Shown: positions 9,610-23,499, counted from the first letter of the stretch. The stretch is 64,000 nt of DNA from Nymphaea colorata (GCF_008831285.2 NC_045141.1:7055353-7119352); one strand, 5' to 3'. Program-made: numbers and translations. Notes: a model not told the origin generated them from the letters alone.

Positions 9610-12600
9610 CCAAGAAGGAGTTTCTTCAGTTTTTAGGACCCACGAAGCACAAGCAAATATAGAGCTAGTCTGTCAATGAACCATATCTGCTCTCGAGTTT
9701 AAAGTCCAAAACAGTTTACTTCTACTGTAGAAAAAGCAGCCGGATCGAGCGCTGAAAGGCAAGTAGGTTTAGATATCAGTTACAGTTTGGAGCTTCCCTA
9801 GCTGCTAATCATCGTGCAATCTCAAAGAACATAACCGCGCCGTTACTGTGAAGCACACAAAGTGCTCCTGGAGAAACAGAAGCAAGAATAATGTAGTTCT
9901 TGTTAATGCTACAAATCCCGGATCATGAATAAGTAACTAAATTTAAATTTTTCGAGAGGTCTTCCTTGTTTAAGAATTGGATTTATACTGGTTAAAAAGT
10001 CTGAATGTGGCATTTGCAAAAGTAAGGTCTTCCTTATATTGTATTTTTTATTTCAAATAGGTGAAGAAGATCGGTTTGTGGGGACTTCTTGTTTGACTTT
10101 TCTCCGCAGCTAAAATTAAAAAACAAGTAATGTAAGCATTTTATATGCATTGTTAATAAAGTTAATGGTTGGATGTCTAACATGGTAATGAATGGATAAG
10201 ACAGTTAAATATGCACCTATTCTTTACTCTATTTGGGTTAGTAAGTTGCTAAAAGTAAACTCGAATGGAAGTTCACAATAGGACAAAAGCCATTTTAAAA
10301 CCATCATGTAATAATATTTAACAATTCACAAAAGAACAAACTTCAGTTTTCAGCAACCAAGACAAAAAAAAAAAAAAACTTATAATTAATTGATGATCCG
10401 AGTCGACATGGGCGGGTCCGAACCCTAACCTAGTATATGAATGATTCTAGTGGACTCAAGCGACTTGCAAGTCAGATCGGCAAATTTGCGAACCATGACC
10501 AATTTAACAATTGAAATGTAGATGGCAGTTTAAAATCAGATCCAATCTCACAGTCTTGGCGAGAGTCTGCCGTCTAAAATACATTTCAACCTGTAAAACT
10601 GGTCTCAAATGGTAGAACAATGAGCGTAGTTTTCGTGTTGGCACCAACACAACATATGCTCACTGGACAGCAATAAAATCATCTTAAGGGTAAAAAAAAT
10701 ATGCATGTCGTTTAAGTTGGCTAACATAGTTGACGTTTATTATTATTATTATTATTGTTGTTGTTGTTGTTATCATCTTCATTTTTTGTTGGCTTTCTAT
10801 CACCGGGTTCAGAAGCTTACTTGCAATTAATTCCAACTTTAAAGAATTTCTCCCGTGATTTCAGTCGCACTGGCTTGAATTTATTACAGTTTACTCACAA
10901 ATTTGAAGTCGTTTCCTTTTTGTTAAAAAAAAAGCCCACGCTTGTTTTGAAGTTTACAGGTTACGCATAACGATCTAGAGGCTTTCTCCCAACTTTTTAT
11001 TTAATAAAAAAATTTTTTTAATTTAAAATTTAAAAATATTTTGCTAAAATATCGGATGCTGATGTCTGTAGGATTCCTAAAATAGTATCCATACAAGTTA
11101 AGACTTAGACTGAGTTAATGGCATGTCCCTGTGACAGCAAAAGAACAGAATTAGACAGGTTGTGACAGTCAATGCCTGGATTGACAAGAACACTGAGCGG
11201 ACTGGGGACTTCATGTCACCAGGATAGATTGTCCGACATACCCAAAGTCCCGTTATATGCTACTTTTGGTATGGAATTGCACATGAAAGGGCATGCCTTC
11301 GTGACAAGGACTGCCGTAGCAGTTAATGCATGACGTGACTAATAGGAGCTGCAATTGAGCTTCCCTTCGTTAGATCCAATTTATGAGAGGCTTGGAGTAC
11401 CATACGGCTTACCTCTCTTTTAAAAACTTAAGTTGATTATGCTCATTAGTCAAACAAGTTATTAATGAGCTGCTTGACTAATCTAACATGTACATTTATT
11501 TAGGCCACTAGATTATATTTATTTCAAAGGCCTAGAAGCGGTTTAGGACTTTTTTTCTTATCATAAATGCTTATTTACAAGTTAACGTGAGCAAGGGTCA
11601 GCATCGGACCGAGGTCCCCCACAAGTACCTGGGCCATTGGGCCTTTAAAAAAACCCTCGGACCGAATAAGATATTGGGTTGAGATGGTTTGGGTACTAGA
11701 GGCCCATTGGGTAAGTTTGTTGTTGTTCACTTGTGTGTGTATTAAAATCTATTTGTGTCTTAATTTGTGTTGTTAAAAACCATCACAAAATGTACATTCC
11801 ATTACTAAACACCGTGGCCAAGAGGCAATCGCCAATGCACATTTTATGATATTTTAACAGAAATAAAAACATCTAGCTATAGAGGTAACCGTTTGATTTC
11901 AGTAAACACACACACACACACAGATATATAGATATAATTCAGATCATATACATCACATTTACGCAAAAAGTACTTACAGGACTAAGGCTCGACTTGAAAC
12001 AACTCCCTACAATCAGGTTCTAAAGTATAAAGTTATATATTAGCGAGTATTGGGCATAAGGTCCAGACACCATCTCATTTTAATCCCTGCCCTGGTCAAG
12101 CCCAAAAACAAATGGGCCAGATCATAATAGGCCTTATGCAGCCCACTCAGGCCTACCAGGCCATAACGCTGGGGGCCAATAGGCCGACCAGACTGGCGCA
12201 ATGCCTATCCCTAAATATGAGAGAAAGAGAGAGAGAGAGAGAGTTGAAAAGAACTATATCAAATGAGACAGGGATGTTACAAATTAACACAAAAAGGAAA
12301 TAGAAGAGTGTCACATCAAATGAAAAGAAAAGCAGATTTGCTAAGAGCCTTAACCACAGCTAAAATGTCTGACCGGAGAGAATGTTAGAGAAAAGGGGAA
12401 TGATAATTGCGAGCAGAAGCAACATAGCCAAGTGGGCCACAGGAAACACAAAATCCTAGAGCATGTGATGGAAGGTAGACCAAATAGAAGAGCACGAGCA
12501 AATGAAGGAGGAGAAACCATGGGGAACTGGTGATGCGTGCCATAAAGCAAGATATAATTGCAGCATTTCATTACAGATCCAAAACAAATGGTAGCTACTT

Positions 12601-12956
12601 TCTTCGTCTGCGCAGTGTATGTACAATGACTAACAAAGTGAAAACCTCGTTTTTGGAGGTCAGATTGGTCTAAACTTTATCATGTAGGACAAACCAAACA
12701 TGCAGTCTTGTACCCATAAGAAATGCTTATGATATAGAGCCGGCATATGAAGAAGCAATGAATTATACAAAAGTGGAGTGGAGAAATCACCGAGCGCCGT
12801 TCAGCCCAAGCCCATTGTGCCCAACGAGGTAAGTATGCCATACAACACTTTATTTACTCCATTTGGTCAACATACGAGACTGCCCAAATTGAGAAGAAAG
12901 GCAGCAAAGCGCAGTCACTTTGCAAGGAGTTGATATTTTTGCTATAGTAGATGAGT
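9610..12956. other. Gene-poor tract with simple repeats
   Basis: No gene seen. Holds (TTA)n/(TTG)n at 10737-10770, an A/T-rich stretch at 10998-11040, (CA)n at 11906-11922 and (GA)n at 12225-12242. GGGCC- and GGTCCG-containing patches at 11600-11710 and 12090-12200 resemble transposon termini but lack paired ends. Confidence 0.5.
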
Positions 12957-12964
12957 GCAAGCAC

Positions 12965-13430
12965 TAGGGGTGAACACGAGCCAAGTCGAGCCTGAGTTCC
13001 GTTAGCTCGAGCTTGGCTCGACTAATGAAACCTGGAGCTCAACTTGAGTCTCAAGAATGACTTGACGGGAGCAGCTCGAGCTCGACTCAGTAGTTACGTG
13101 TTGAGCTTGAGTTGGACTCGATTAAGACTCGACAAACTAATTTGAATAGAATTGATATTCATCATTACATGTTTAGCTCGAGCTCGACTCGCTTAAAGTT
13201 CGACAAACTTGTTTGAATAGAATTGATATTCATCGTTACGTGTTGAGCTCGAGCTCAACTCGTTCAAGGCTCGAGCTCGACTCAACAGTTACATGCCGAG
13301 CTTGAACTCAACTCGATTATTTGAACAAGTTGAGTCATGAACTGGATCTTAACTCATTAAGCAAATGATTCCGCTTAAACTCGTTCACGAGCTGAGGTTT
13401 AATGTGTCGAGCTCTCGTTGTTCGCCCCTA
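12965..13430. mobile_element. 466-bp hAT MITE with perfect 8-bp target duplication
   Basis: Ends are TAGGGGTGAACACGAG on the left and the complement of TAGGGGCGAACAACGAG on the right. They are flanked by perfect 8-bp duplications GCAAGCAC (12957-12964 and 13431-13438). The interior is dominated by GAGCTCGAGCTCGACTCG-type motifs and contains a tandem repeat with a period of about 75 bp around 13120-13260 (CGACAAACT, then TTGAATAGAATTGATATTC). No coding capacity, so it would depend on a hAT transposase elsewhere. Confidence 0.92.
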
Positions 13431-13438
13431 GCAAGCAC

Positions 13439-16435
13439 TGACAACCAAGTATATAGCAGAAATTTCAGAGAGAAAATCCATCCTTTCTATTATTCATGAA
13501 TGGCGGGTCGACTTTCTTTAGATTCACTTATTCCCATCACATACATTTTAACATTGCACATCGTACTGTATGAGTCTATGTTTTTAGCATTTTTACATGT
13601 CATCACATCACACCATATTGCGCCTACTATTTGCGATGCACATTTGTTCTTGACGCTGTGAAACTCTTTCGTCAATTTTTTAATTTTCTTTTATAGCTTA
13701 TTTTCTTTATCAACATTTACACCTATTGAGATTGAGAATCTGTGGATGCATTTGTTTAAGGTTGAGGCTACGTATCTTATTTGTTTAGACATGGCTGCCA
13801 TGGCAACCTAAAAATAAAACAAAAAGACAAATAAATGTGGCCTTTGTCATTTCAATGGTTAAAAATAACACTTTTTTTTCATGCTGGTAGAGCTTGAAAA
13901 AAATGGTTTAATATGAATTAAGTTTTTCTTTTGGCAATAGCGTTTAATCATGTATCAGCAAGTTAGTGAAACTGCCTTTGCTTCACATGCATGAGATATA
14001 TTCAACGACGAATAGTAGTTTGAACATGCTAGTTGGTTCAATTAGAAAAGCCAGATCATGTAGCTAGCACTTATTTGGATGAGATATGTCAACAATTCCA
14101 TTTACTGAACCCAGATTTAATTGCTAGGATTGGCACTAAAAACAATAGGTTGTAGTTATAATAACGAATTGGATCGGGGTTCCTATGAATTGTTTTAAAT
14201 ACAAAATTACAGGGTCCAGTTTGAATTAAATAAGAAACCAAGTAAAATCCCAATTCCATAACATACAGACAAAGGTTGGATAGATACTAGTAATGAGTTT
14301 TATATTAAAAAAAAAAAAAACTGACATCATATGTTGGATAGGCATAAGTTTGACCTACTACATTAATGACACCACAACACCTGTACAAAAAACCCCAATC
14401 AACCCTCAATATTGATGGGTGCTATTGGCTTGATGAAGTAAAATTGAGACAGCAAATAATGTGTTAAAGTTTTGTAGATTTAGGCTTACTCATCTCAATG
14501 CAACGTTATTCCTAGTTATCAGAACTACTCGCGAATAGGGTGGTACAACAAGTTGAGCCAACACGAGCTGCACTTGGAGCTCGTTTAGTTCAGCTCGACT
14601 TCTTTGTTAAATGAGAGCTTATAAATGAATCGAGTTCTAAGTCACATGAATTCGACTTGATTAAAGCTCAATCTAAGTTTTTTTTTCTTTTGTTTTTTTT
14701 TTTTGTAATTTTCAAAGTTAGAACGAAGAAAAATGATCAAGTAAAATGGGGAGCTGCTAAACGAGTTTAAATAAGTCAAGCTCAAGCTATGAATCTGTCT
14801 ATCGAGTTTGTACTGACATTGTACAACTAAACTCGAGCTAGAGCTGAGCAAGATATGAGTCTAGTCGAGGTCGAGTTCCACCGGGCCCCTTCCATAGAAC
14901 TCTCCATTGTTTATTGATGCACAATTCTACAGGGCGAAGAATAAGATCTCTAATAACTGATTATGACCTTACAATAATTGTAGGTTGCTGACAAGCATAA
15001 CGGAATAGTGTTTTCACCACCAGACAATTCCCAAAATGGGTGAATAACATCCTCCTCGGTCCGACGACAAAGGTCGAACCTGCCCGGCATACGAAATTCA
15101 ATAATTCTCGAGTTACTGTCGGGTTGTATTCTCCCCGTAATGTCAAGATGACAATCTTGATAATTAGCGACAGCCTGAGCTGTTGGCAAAGGCTACGGTG
15201 AGCCGTTGGTAGTGTAATTCCTGACTGCTCGTGGGGCATCGCACTACAACAAAATAGAGCACAACAAAATAGAGCAGCTGCGGCACCAAAATAAAATCAT
15301 GTCTGGCGCCGCTAAACAAAGTGTGGCTGTCGACAGGTGTCTCTGGCATGGCAATGAAACAACACCAGTTAATGATTGGCTAGGCATAGCAGTGGCAAAG
15401 CTCGGCCAACATTTTACGTAGACATCCGCTTTTGTTGCACTAGTGTGAGAGCTCTAATGCTTTTTAACATAGAGCCAACTGTGATTTAGCAGCGCTAGCA
15501 TAATAAGATAAGTAGCATTGTGTTTTAAGCACAGGATCTGCATTGTGTTAGTGGCAACTCATTTTCTACGAATGCCAATAACAACAACAAGAATTTGGGG
15601 TGGGAGTTCCATCTCCGCCAACCTTTCCTCTTCAAGGCCCCCGACCACCCTTTTCCGCCAACTTTCCTTCTCTAACCCTCCACCGGTTCCTCCCTTTTAT
15701 GCCACCGGTGCTGCTCTGGCCCTCTCCTGACCGCTCCCTCCACCATTGTGCTACCAAGGCCTCTACTGACAGCCACAAATGTTGCCACTCCCGAGTCCCG
15801 ACAGCTTTGGCGGATGGGAAAGCAAGAACGTTATTGCCAATGGCATACCGTCCATCGGCTAATCCCCAAACTGGTGTCGTGTTGGGGCTGCCTGGCGCAA
15901 AGGAGTCACTACCTAGTCGGTGCCTTGGTGAGATGCTAATCAACTTCGTCCCGACCATCATTGGCCTCTCCTTAATTGAATATGCATATGCATTTAGATT
16001 TTGTCGTTTTAATAATGCATGTGAGAATGGAAAGAGGTTCATTTTTTTCCTTTCCTTTCCTTTCCAAATAATGCGATATTGCGATGTGATCTTGGTAGGC
16101 AAAGATGTCCCTATGCTTTTGCCTAGTCACTCAACTCATGAGTTTCTGACGTTGTTGTGATTTGGTAAGACCAAGCACAGAGAAATCACAGGCAAAACAA
16201 ACAAAAGAACAAAAGAACTAACTTGTCGAAGAATTTGTCCAAGATGATAGGTGAAATCCCATATTTCATTAAACGTTTATTTTTTATCTATTTTTTCCAC
16301 TAGCCGGGGAGAGTGTAATTTGATTGCTCAATTTACTACCATGTTATAGTAGTGAAGAACTATGTTTCTCCAGCTTCTTTCCTCTTACTAAATTACTGGT
16401 TTATATCTTTGACTTCCCTTCCATGGCTTCAATGT
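13439..16435. other. Intergenic with transposon relics
   Basis: No gene seen. 14535-14885 carries TAGGGTGGTACAACAAG followed by GAGCTCG/CTCGAG-rich sequence, a decayed relative of the MITE at 12965. 15600-15960 is comparatively G+C-rich, with overlapping frames on both strands lacking any domain. Confidence 0.5.
14535..14885. mobile_element. Decayed hAT MITE, CTCGAG-rich
   Basis: Starts TAGGGTGGTACAACAAGTTG and continues with AGCTCG and CTCGAG motifs. The last motif block is GAGGTCGAGTTCCACC. The ends pair only weakly and no target duplication was found. Confidence 0.45.
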
Positions 16436-16439
16436 GTAG

Positions 16440-16499
16440 GCTATTTTTGTAGGAATTCTTGGAGCACTTGATGGTCCACTTCATGGTGGACTCAATGAG
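16440..16499 (+). pseudogene. Citrate synthase-like exon fragment
   Basis: An acceptor GTGTAG and a donor GAG|GTAAG bound 20 open codons containing GALDGPLHGGLNE. This closely resembles the GALYGPLHGGANE block of plant citrate synthases, which carries the catalytic His of PLHGG. Downstream, after an intron-like gap, 16576-16618 reads MTVLRELGIVENVE and then a stop, similar to the following MLSEIGTVEN block. No other citrate synthase segments were recognised, so this is most likely a relic of a gene (perhaps the peroxisomal type) rather than a working copy. The call rests on about 30 residues. Confidence 0.45.
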
Positions 16500-16909
16500 G
16501 TAAGATAACATTTCAACTTGTATATTTTTGTTTGGCATAGTTGATAGATCTAATATCTAAACTTGCTGGCATTATGACTGTGTTGAGGGAGTTAGGAATA
16601 GTTGAGAATGTTGAATGAGTTAGGGGCAATTGGAAACAAAGCTGAGAAGATGCTCCTGGTCAAGGCTTATCCATTTTTAGTGAAGCTGGTTATATATGTC
16701 ACTTCCGTATATGTAACTTCATAGGTCGTTTTAAGTATGACAAAAAAATATCAATGATGAATACAAAAAGAAACTTTTTGTAGGGGTAAAAACAAACCAC
16801 AAAAAAAAAAAGATTTGAAGATTCGATAAAGGTAACATTTGTCAGTTCATATATGTATTTTATGCAGTAAAAAAATATTTTCATTTTTTTGTCCCCCTTA
16901 TAGCGTTAT

Positions 16910-17230
16910 CTCAATCTCATAAATATTTTATTATTTCATAAACATTATATTATATATATGTGAAGTGTTGTCTTATACATTTGTCCAGTATCTCATAAAT
17001 ATTTTATTATCTCATATTTATATTTATTATTATCTTATGCATCTGTCTTTATCTCATTATCTCATAAATTATTTGTTATCTCATAAATATTATCTCATAC
17101 TTACATTTGACATTATTTAATACATCCTTTCATTCGTTATCTCATTATCTTATAAATCTTTTGTTATCTCATAAACATTATCTCATATTTATTTGTTATT
17201 TCATACATGTTTTGTTATCTTATACACATG
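16910..17230. repeat. Degenerate TATCTCATAAATATT array
   Basis: TATCTCAT, CATAAATATT and TTATTATCTCATA recur at least ten times at irregular intervals of about 20-40 bp. The motif is too diverged to fix a period. Confidence 0.6.
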
Positions 17231-19661
17231 CATATGTAATGTTTGGACATGAAAGTAGAGGTACATGTTGGTGTAGGGTCCGGCCTCGGCGTAGGCTTGT
17301 TGCATACGCTGGGTAGCGCACGTAACTTAGTCTCCATTTTTAGCAGGATTGTTAAAAGTTACTTTTCACATTTTTTATGTGTACACAGTTCTCCTTTTTT
17401 TTGGACCTTCTAAAGTCCTTTGCTTCCCTCTAGGCCTTTCAAAAATGATTCAGAGCATGTATTATCACTTTCTTTGGTACTTTTTTGTCATTTATAGCTT
17501 TTGGATTTATACTTATTGTTATGCAATAATAATATTTATTTTGTGTTAAGGACATTTGGTTGATCGACCTCATCACTATACTTCAGCAGCCATTTTTGGA
17601 TTTATTTCTAATTGTGATCTCTTTAGGCTATTTCTTTTAATGGAAATACAAGAAAATTATTGCAGAAGATACATAGCGGAATCGGCTGGACTGGATTTTG
17701 TTTCATTCAAATTTTGTGGTCTTGTCTAGAACGCAAGGCATGGTAAATTGTTGCACTGACATGGATTTTTCCGTTTTTGCTTTGAAAAATAGTCTAATTT
17801 GTGGCTTTGTTTCCACCATTTAAAAGTCTTCTTAATGAGCTTAAACACCATGCCAGGCATGTTTCTCTGCTTGTATAAACTACACGGAAATAACTTAGTT
17901 ATTGTCCAACAACTTCTAAAATGAAGTATGTGGGTTTCAATTCTCCCTTTCTAAAAGCTGCAAATCATCATAATAGTGAAAATGCAAGAAACATTAATTA
18001 CATGTAGAAAAGTATAAAGGTTAAATATATAATGATGAAATTTCCAAAACCAGTACTCTTGAAGCATAACATTACAGTAATGGCATTAGAAATATGATGG
18101 TTACTTCTTACTAGAAATAACTGCCCAACAAAAATCAGCTAAAAATGGAATAGATGAATTCCTCAATACGAGTCTATGGAAAACAATCCTTTCCATGCAG
18201 CCATGTACTATTTCTAACTAGATTTAAAAAAAAAACTGTTTGAGAAGTAATGACAAAACAAATAAAGGTTTGCACGTAGTCATAAAAGGATACACCAAAC
18301 CAGCAAACCATTATTGGTTTCTACATGAATTCCACTATTGCTGTTTAAACATGTAATCCTTTACTTTGTTGCTGTGGTTTACACTAGTAGCTTGTTATGT
18401 TTCAACAATGCCTTGTGAGCACCATTTGCATATGGGCAGACACAATGTTATATAGTCATGACTTGTACAATGCATCCTTCATTTAATAAGTCGTTAACTT
18501 CTTTTTCTAACTGATTATTGTTTGTTTTCTTTTGAAAAATCTATTAGGAGATAAGACAAAGGACATGGACATGATTGTCAATCATGAGATGCATGGCTCT
18601 GTTTTTTTATTTTGAAAGAAGTTGATGATAGCATGTTGTTGCCTGCTTCACATGGTATCAGGTACCTTTGTTTGATTGTCAACCAACAAGGCCTCGTTGA
18701 TGATGCCCACTAATTACCTGGGCAGTCTATGGTAGCTTCTACATTATTGAACAAGAACCTTTCTCACTAGTCTAGTGTATTTTGTATCTTTATGAATTTG
18801 TCAAGGTATGATAGGTAATGCAATACAAATAAGAATGTGGCTGCCTTCTAGATTAACAGTATTAATGGTTCAATATTATTATCATCAAGTGTTTTCTGGT
18901 ATTTGTTGCAGCAGAGATGGACTCTGTGCTGTGATATTTGTTCTTGAGCATTATCTCGTGAAGGCAACTTCTGGCATTCTTAATAGGGTAATATAACAAG
19001 GATCCCATTTGCTGTTGGTTATGTTTCAAGTGATGGATAGAGATGATAGCCCTAGCATTCTCAAGATCCGCCTGGTATTGTGCATGGCACAGTTTCATTG
19101 GTAGGTAGACAAACACATAAGTAACTTTGGGGGCATTCGGAGGAACCTCACTCTTTGCTACAGTTATTGACTGAATCTTGCTCAAATTGTTTTGTTGTCA
19201 TATCATTTTGGACAACTATCCAATATAACCTGAATTATAGATTATGTAGTTGATCTACTTAGTAGTCCTAATTTATTATGTTATGCAAATTTAGTGGAAA
19301 CCAATTGCACTAAGGAGGCCTTTGTTATTTCCATTTATGTTTATTGCATTCTCAAAGCATCATCTCGTGCACATTGCTTTGTGGCACGAGTTGATCCATG
19401 CTTGGGGCTTGGAGATGAAGCTGAGCTACTATGCATAGGATGAGATTTCTCTCCTGCGTTGGATCTACCTCTTTTAGCACTTCCATTGTTAGCATTACCT
19501 TTTAATTAGACTGCCAAATAAGGTGGGAGGAGCACAAATGTTGGCCTAGTTGAAAGTGAGCATCATTTATCTTGGTATATGTGCACGCAATTGGACATCT
19601 GGTTGAAAAACAAGGTTAGAAGATTAACCTACTCACATTTAAAAATCATGCAATTGTCAGA

Positions 19662-19662
19662 T

Positions 19663-19709
<47 letters not shown>

Positions 19710-19712
19710 CAT
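19662..19712. repeat. Compound (TA)n(GA)n microsatellite
   Basis: About 30 bp of TA directly followed by about 20 bp of GA. Confidence 0.95.
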
Positions 19713-19894
19713 ATTGTTTACTGATATGATGTGCATTGGCTTATTTTCTTTTTTTAATTAAAAATAATTTAGATTGATTTAAAATATTTTAAAGAATTGA
19801 ATGGGCCTGACTGGATGCATATCAACCAAACAATGTTTACGTGAATTGATTTTGAATTGTCATTCCATGCACCTTTTTGAAAAAGTAATGTCAA

Positions 19895-20040
19895 ACGAGC
19901 CCAGCAACTCGAGCTTGGCTCAAGCTCAAGTTAGAGCCGGCCGTTTTGCTAAACGAACCAAAGCTCCAGCTCACGTATCGGCTTGTTTTCCTAGTGAAGC
20001 TTAGTTCGAGTTCGTTGAACTCGACTCGGCTTGAGCATAA
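19895..20040. mobile_element. CTCGAG-rich hAT MITE fragment
   Basis: AACTCGAGCTTGGCTC, AGCTCAAGTTAGAGC and GAACTCGACTCGGCTTGAG match the motif style of the MITE at 12965-13430. Ends are not preserved. Confidence 0.45.
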
Positions 20041-20649
20041 ATTGAAACGTTTAAAACAACTATTTAATGCACTACATCCATTTGTTTTTTTCATTTCACT
20101 GTGCTTTCCCTTTCCTGACTCTCTTCTTGTCCATGCAAGCCTGAAGCCGTCGGTGGTTCCTTCAGGCAGCACCGGCAAAGTAACAACCCTAATTTTTAAG
20201 GCTAATCTTTTTTTTTTTTAAGTATAAAAGCATTTCATATTAAAATCAAAACGCATGAGAATGACTTTTCAAACCTCTAATTTCTAAAATCATAAGGCGT
20301 CTTTACTAATTACTTCTAATTTAAATTGAGCCATCAAATGGAGCTTTTACAAAAATGTATGAAAGTCATTCAAAATTTCTAAATCATATAATGCAAATCG
20401 TCACATGGACTGGTTGGCAAAGCTTGATCATCACACAATGCAGCAACCTTGTCACCATCCTTCTTTTCACAATTACCCAAAAAAGAGTAAATTGAGGTGA
20501 GCATCCTTGTTTAATTCAGCACACAAATGACAATTAATGGCTTAACTAATGACAGTTCATGAAATCATGGCAATCAACAACATAATATCATAACAAATGC
20601 AATGTAGTATAAAAATTTATTGTAACAAACAATCATGTGTAATTGCAAT

Positions 20650-21060
20650 TAGGGATGTCAATGGATCTTATTCGGATCGGATATACCATAAACCATATCT
20701 AACTTTTTAGATATTCATATATTGGATATAAACTCGGATTTGGATGTGAATGAAAATACTTTTGTACCATATCCGAATCTGACTTCTAAATTTAAAATCC
20801 ATATCCAAATCCAACTTTTAATTCAAAATCCATGTATGAATCCAAATCTGACTTTTATAATAAAAAAGTCAATCAGATATCCAAAATCCAACTTTTATCA
20901 TTGAAATCCAATCAAATAGTTTTTTGGATATTTGAATCTAGATTTATATATCTGGATCCGAAACCATAACCAAAATTGGGTTTTGAATATCTTGCTTAAG
21001 ATTAATGGTCCAAATCCACTATAGGTTTAATCTGAGTCTAGATCTGGTCCACTCAAGCGT
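20650..21060. mobile_element. hAT-like terminus, TAGGGATGTCAA left end
   Basis: Begins TAGGGATGTCAATGGATC and continues with many CATATCCAAATCC, GGATTTGGAT and GGATAT motifs. It is mirrored by the opposite end at 23500-23832. It may be the left end of one element of about 3.2 kb, or an independent truncated copy. Confidence 0.5.
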
Positions 21061-23499
21061 GCCATAAATTTCCAGCTCTTGTGAATTTATAATGAGTTTC
21101 AATCACCATCTCCCACACATTGACACAAGACTAAATTCATCTCTCTCTCTCTTTCTCTCTTCCCCCACTCCTAAATGTTCATAAAAATGCTAAGATTTCT
21201 GTCTAATGGTTTTCCTTTCTCACAGTGCCTCCATTTTCTTTTTAAGGTTTGGCAACTATGGTCAATGCAGTAATATACATTTTTTAATGTTTTTATATAA
21301 TCATAATCTGCATTTCCTACGGTCTAAGGAATTCCCCAAATAGAAAATACATCTCATACAACCAGCGAACACACCAAACGGATGTCTGAACGGAATATGG
21401 GTCGGTATTGCTCAGCAGAATAAGGGTTGGACCTGGCATTGCCTACTATATTGTCCAGACATAGAAGAATACAACTGAGGGAGAGAGAGATCTAGAGAGA
21501 GTTGACCAGTCACATTTCAGAATTTCTAGAACCAAAATGTATTTATTCATCGACAAGGGCTTAACACATCAGTTGGAGGTTGGTCCAGTTTGAAGTTTAA
21601 TGGATTAAAGCATTGGTACAGTAAGGGCAACAAAAAAAAAAAAAGCTAAATTGAAGTCCATTTATTAAGTTATGAAATTACCATGGGAATCATGGCTTTT
21701 TTTTTTTGTCTCATATTAGACTCAAGAAAACAAAATTGAAAAAAAAAAGTAAGATAATTAAGATTACAACACATATAAAAGTACAGTACAACTATAAGGA
21801 ATGAAAAAAGAAACTGTCGACCCGAATTATAGTGGATGTTTAGAAATCGAAATGAAGTTAGTACTAATCTATCTTGTGCATGCTAATACAACTATAAACA
21901 TAAAAAGAAGGCTCTAGGAAGAAAAACTTATTAGCAGTACTGATATCTTCATCTGTTAAAATAGGAGAAACATGAAAACAAATCAATAGACACATATAGA
22001 AAATGAACTATTGTTTCTTGAATCACTTGTGATTGAAGATGCGACCTCAGACAAGTTAAAATTGACAAGAACACAACTTAAAAAAAAAAATAAAAAATAG
22101 AAGGCATAAAAGATTGGTTCTCAAATTTACAGGAAACGATATAAGATATACATCACTTTATTAGAAACATTGAAAAAAATCAAACTTGCAATTGTAAAAC
22201 ATAATAAGATGTTAATTTTTAGCAATTAATGAAAGCTAACAAGTGACATAACACGTTAAGAGAGAGATAGAGAGAGTTCTATTTTGGCTGACAAGAGAAT
22301 GAGCCAAAAAAAATGGGAGAACATTTAAAAGACATGCAATAGGTTGCCACAGATGACAGAAGCACACGTAATGGTAATGGGCAGGGAAACCAGACACAGG
22401 AAACAAAAGGCAAAAACAAATCCTTGCAAGAGAGGAAAAGGAAGAGAGAGCTAGTCAGTAGTAGGAAGCTATCAGAAGGGAGGCTCATGAAGTCCCCAGA
22501 GAAAGCATATCAACAGGCTCTAACTAATTGTTGTTACTGACAGTTGATTACCAATTTTCAATTTTCAATGTGTTTTCTTTACATATATAAACATGTACCA
22601 GTCACTCTCAAGCATAATAAGAATTGCATGGCATCTTTTTTATTCTCTCATCTTGCTTGTTATGTCTTCCTGCTTTAGGTTAAGCAAGTTGTAGGTCAAA
22701 GCTTCTATCATGTTGATTGCACCACAGTTAGGCTAAGCTATAGCATGGTGCCACATTAACATTGATCCGTTCACATCTTTACGTGCATCCTTACTTTTAT
22801 CATATTTAATTCAAACTCAAGTTAAGATGTGCGTCGACAATTCACCTGAAAATTGAAAGATCAATCACTTCTACCATGTAAAAGTTGTTGATAGCGTAAT
22901 AATATCGCTTAACTGATCAAGAAAACGTCTTTAGATGATTGCTATTGAGCACCCACTTGTCCAGTAATACCCATTAACAACCACATTGAAGCGCCCAATT
23001 AGTCTGGAAAATTTTATTAGATTGGTGCAAAAGAAATCTGGCCAAAAAAGAAAAAACTTCCCATGCCGACATCTAGGCAAAGCTAGACCAATGCCTTCCT
23101 TGGCCTCTCCAGATCACACATCATCCTATAGTGCATCTCACAAGACCACCCGCCCCATCCACCACTCCTTTCTCCCCTTCTAAGGTTCCAAACGCCCTGA
23201 TGTTCTTTCGTCTAAGCTTCGTAGCCGCTCGAAGGTTGGCCAAATCATACTTTCTTCGCTGAATCGACTGAGAAGACAACGACGACATTGATGCTGGTGG
23301 AGGGGGTGTCGACAAGCTTATGAGGACCTACCCCCTTCTTCTTTATGTTCTCCCCATTCCTGTTTCCGTCACTGAGAGAGAAGCCGGCTTTCTCTCTCTC
23401 TATCTCTCCGTCTGTCTCATGTGCATTTAGTCCTATCTAAAGACATGGTGGATATTGCGGAGAAGGTTTGTGTGCTAAATCTCACCTAGACAAGTCCTG
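21061..23499. other. Non-coding tract between the two TAGGGATGTCAA termini
   Basis: No coding sequence recognised. Contains GA-rich runs (21478-21500, 22258-22276) and A-rich stretches. The frames at 22279-22488 and 22986-23315 show no domain. Confidence 0.45.

Larger units (their letters stand above)
16620..19890. other. Intergenic, AT-rich repeats and no gene seen
   Basis: 16910-17230 is a degenerate array of TATCTCATAAATATTTTAT-like motifs. 19660-19712 is (TA)n joined to (GA)n. Short open frames scattered here have no domain. Confidence 0.5.

Noticed and set aside
15242-15445. Possible mini-CACTA element (CACTACAACAAAA on the left, TTTTGTTGCACTAGTG on the right)
   Set aside because: The ends resemble CACTA termini but the inverted match is loose, the 3-bp flanks (TCG, TGA) do not agree, and no subterminal repeats are evident.
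15600-16160. 186-codon plus-strand frame in GC-rich sequence
   Set aside because: No domain, an opposing frame of similar length on the other strand, no splice or promoter context.
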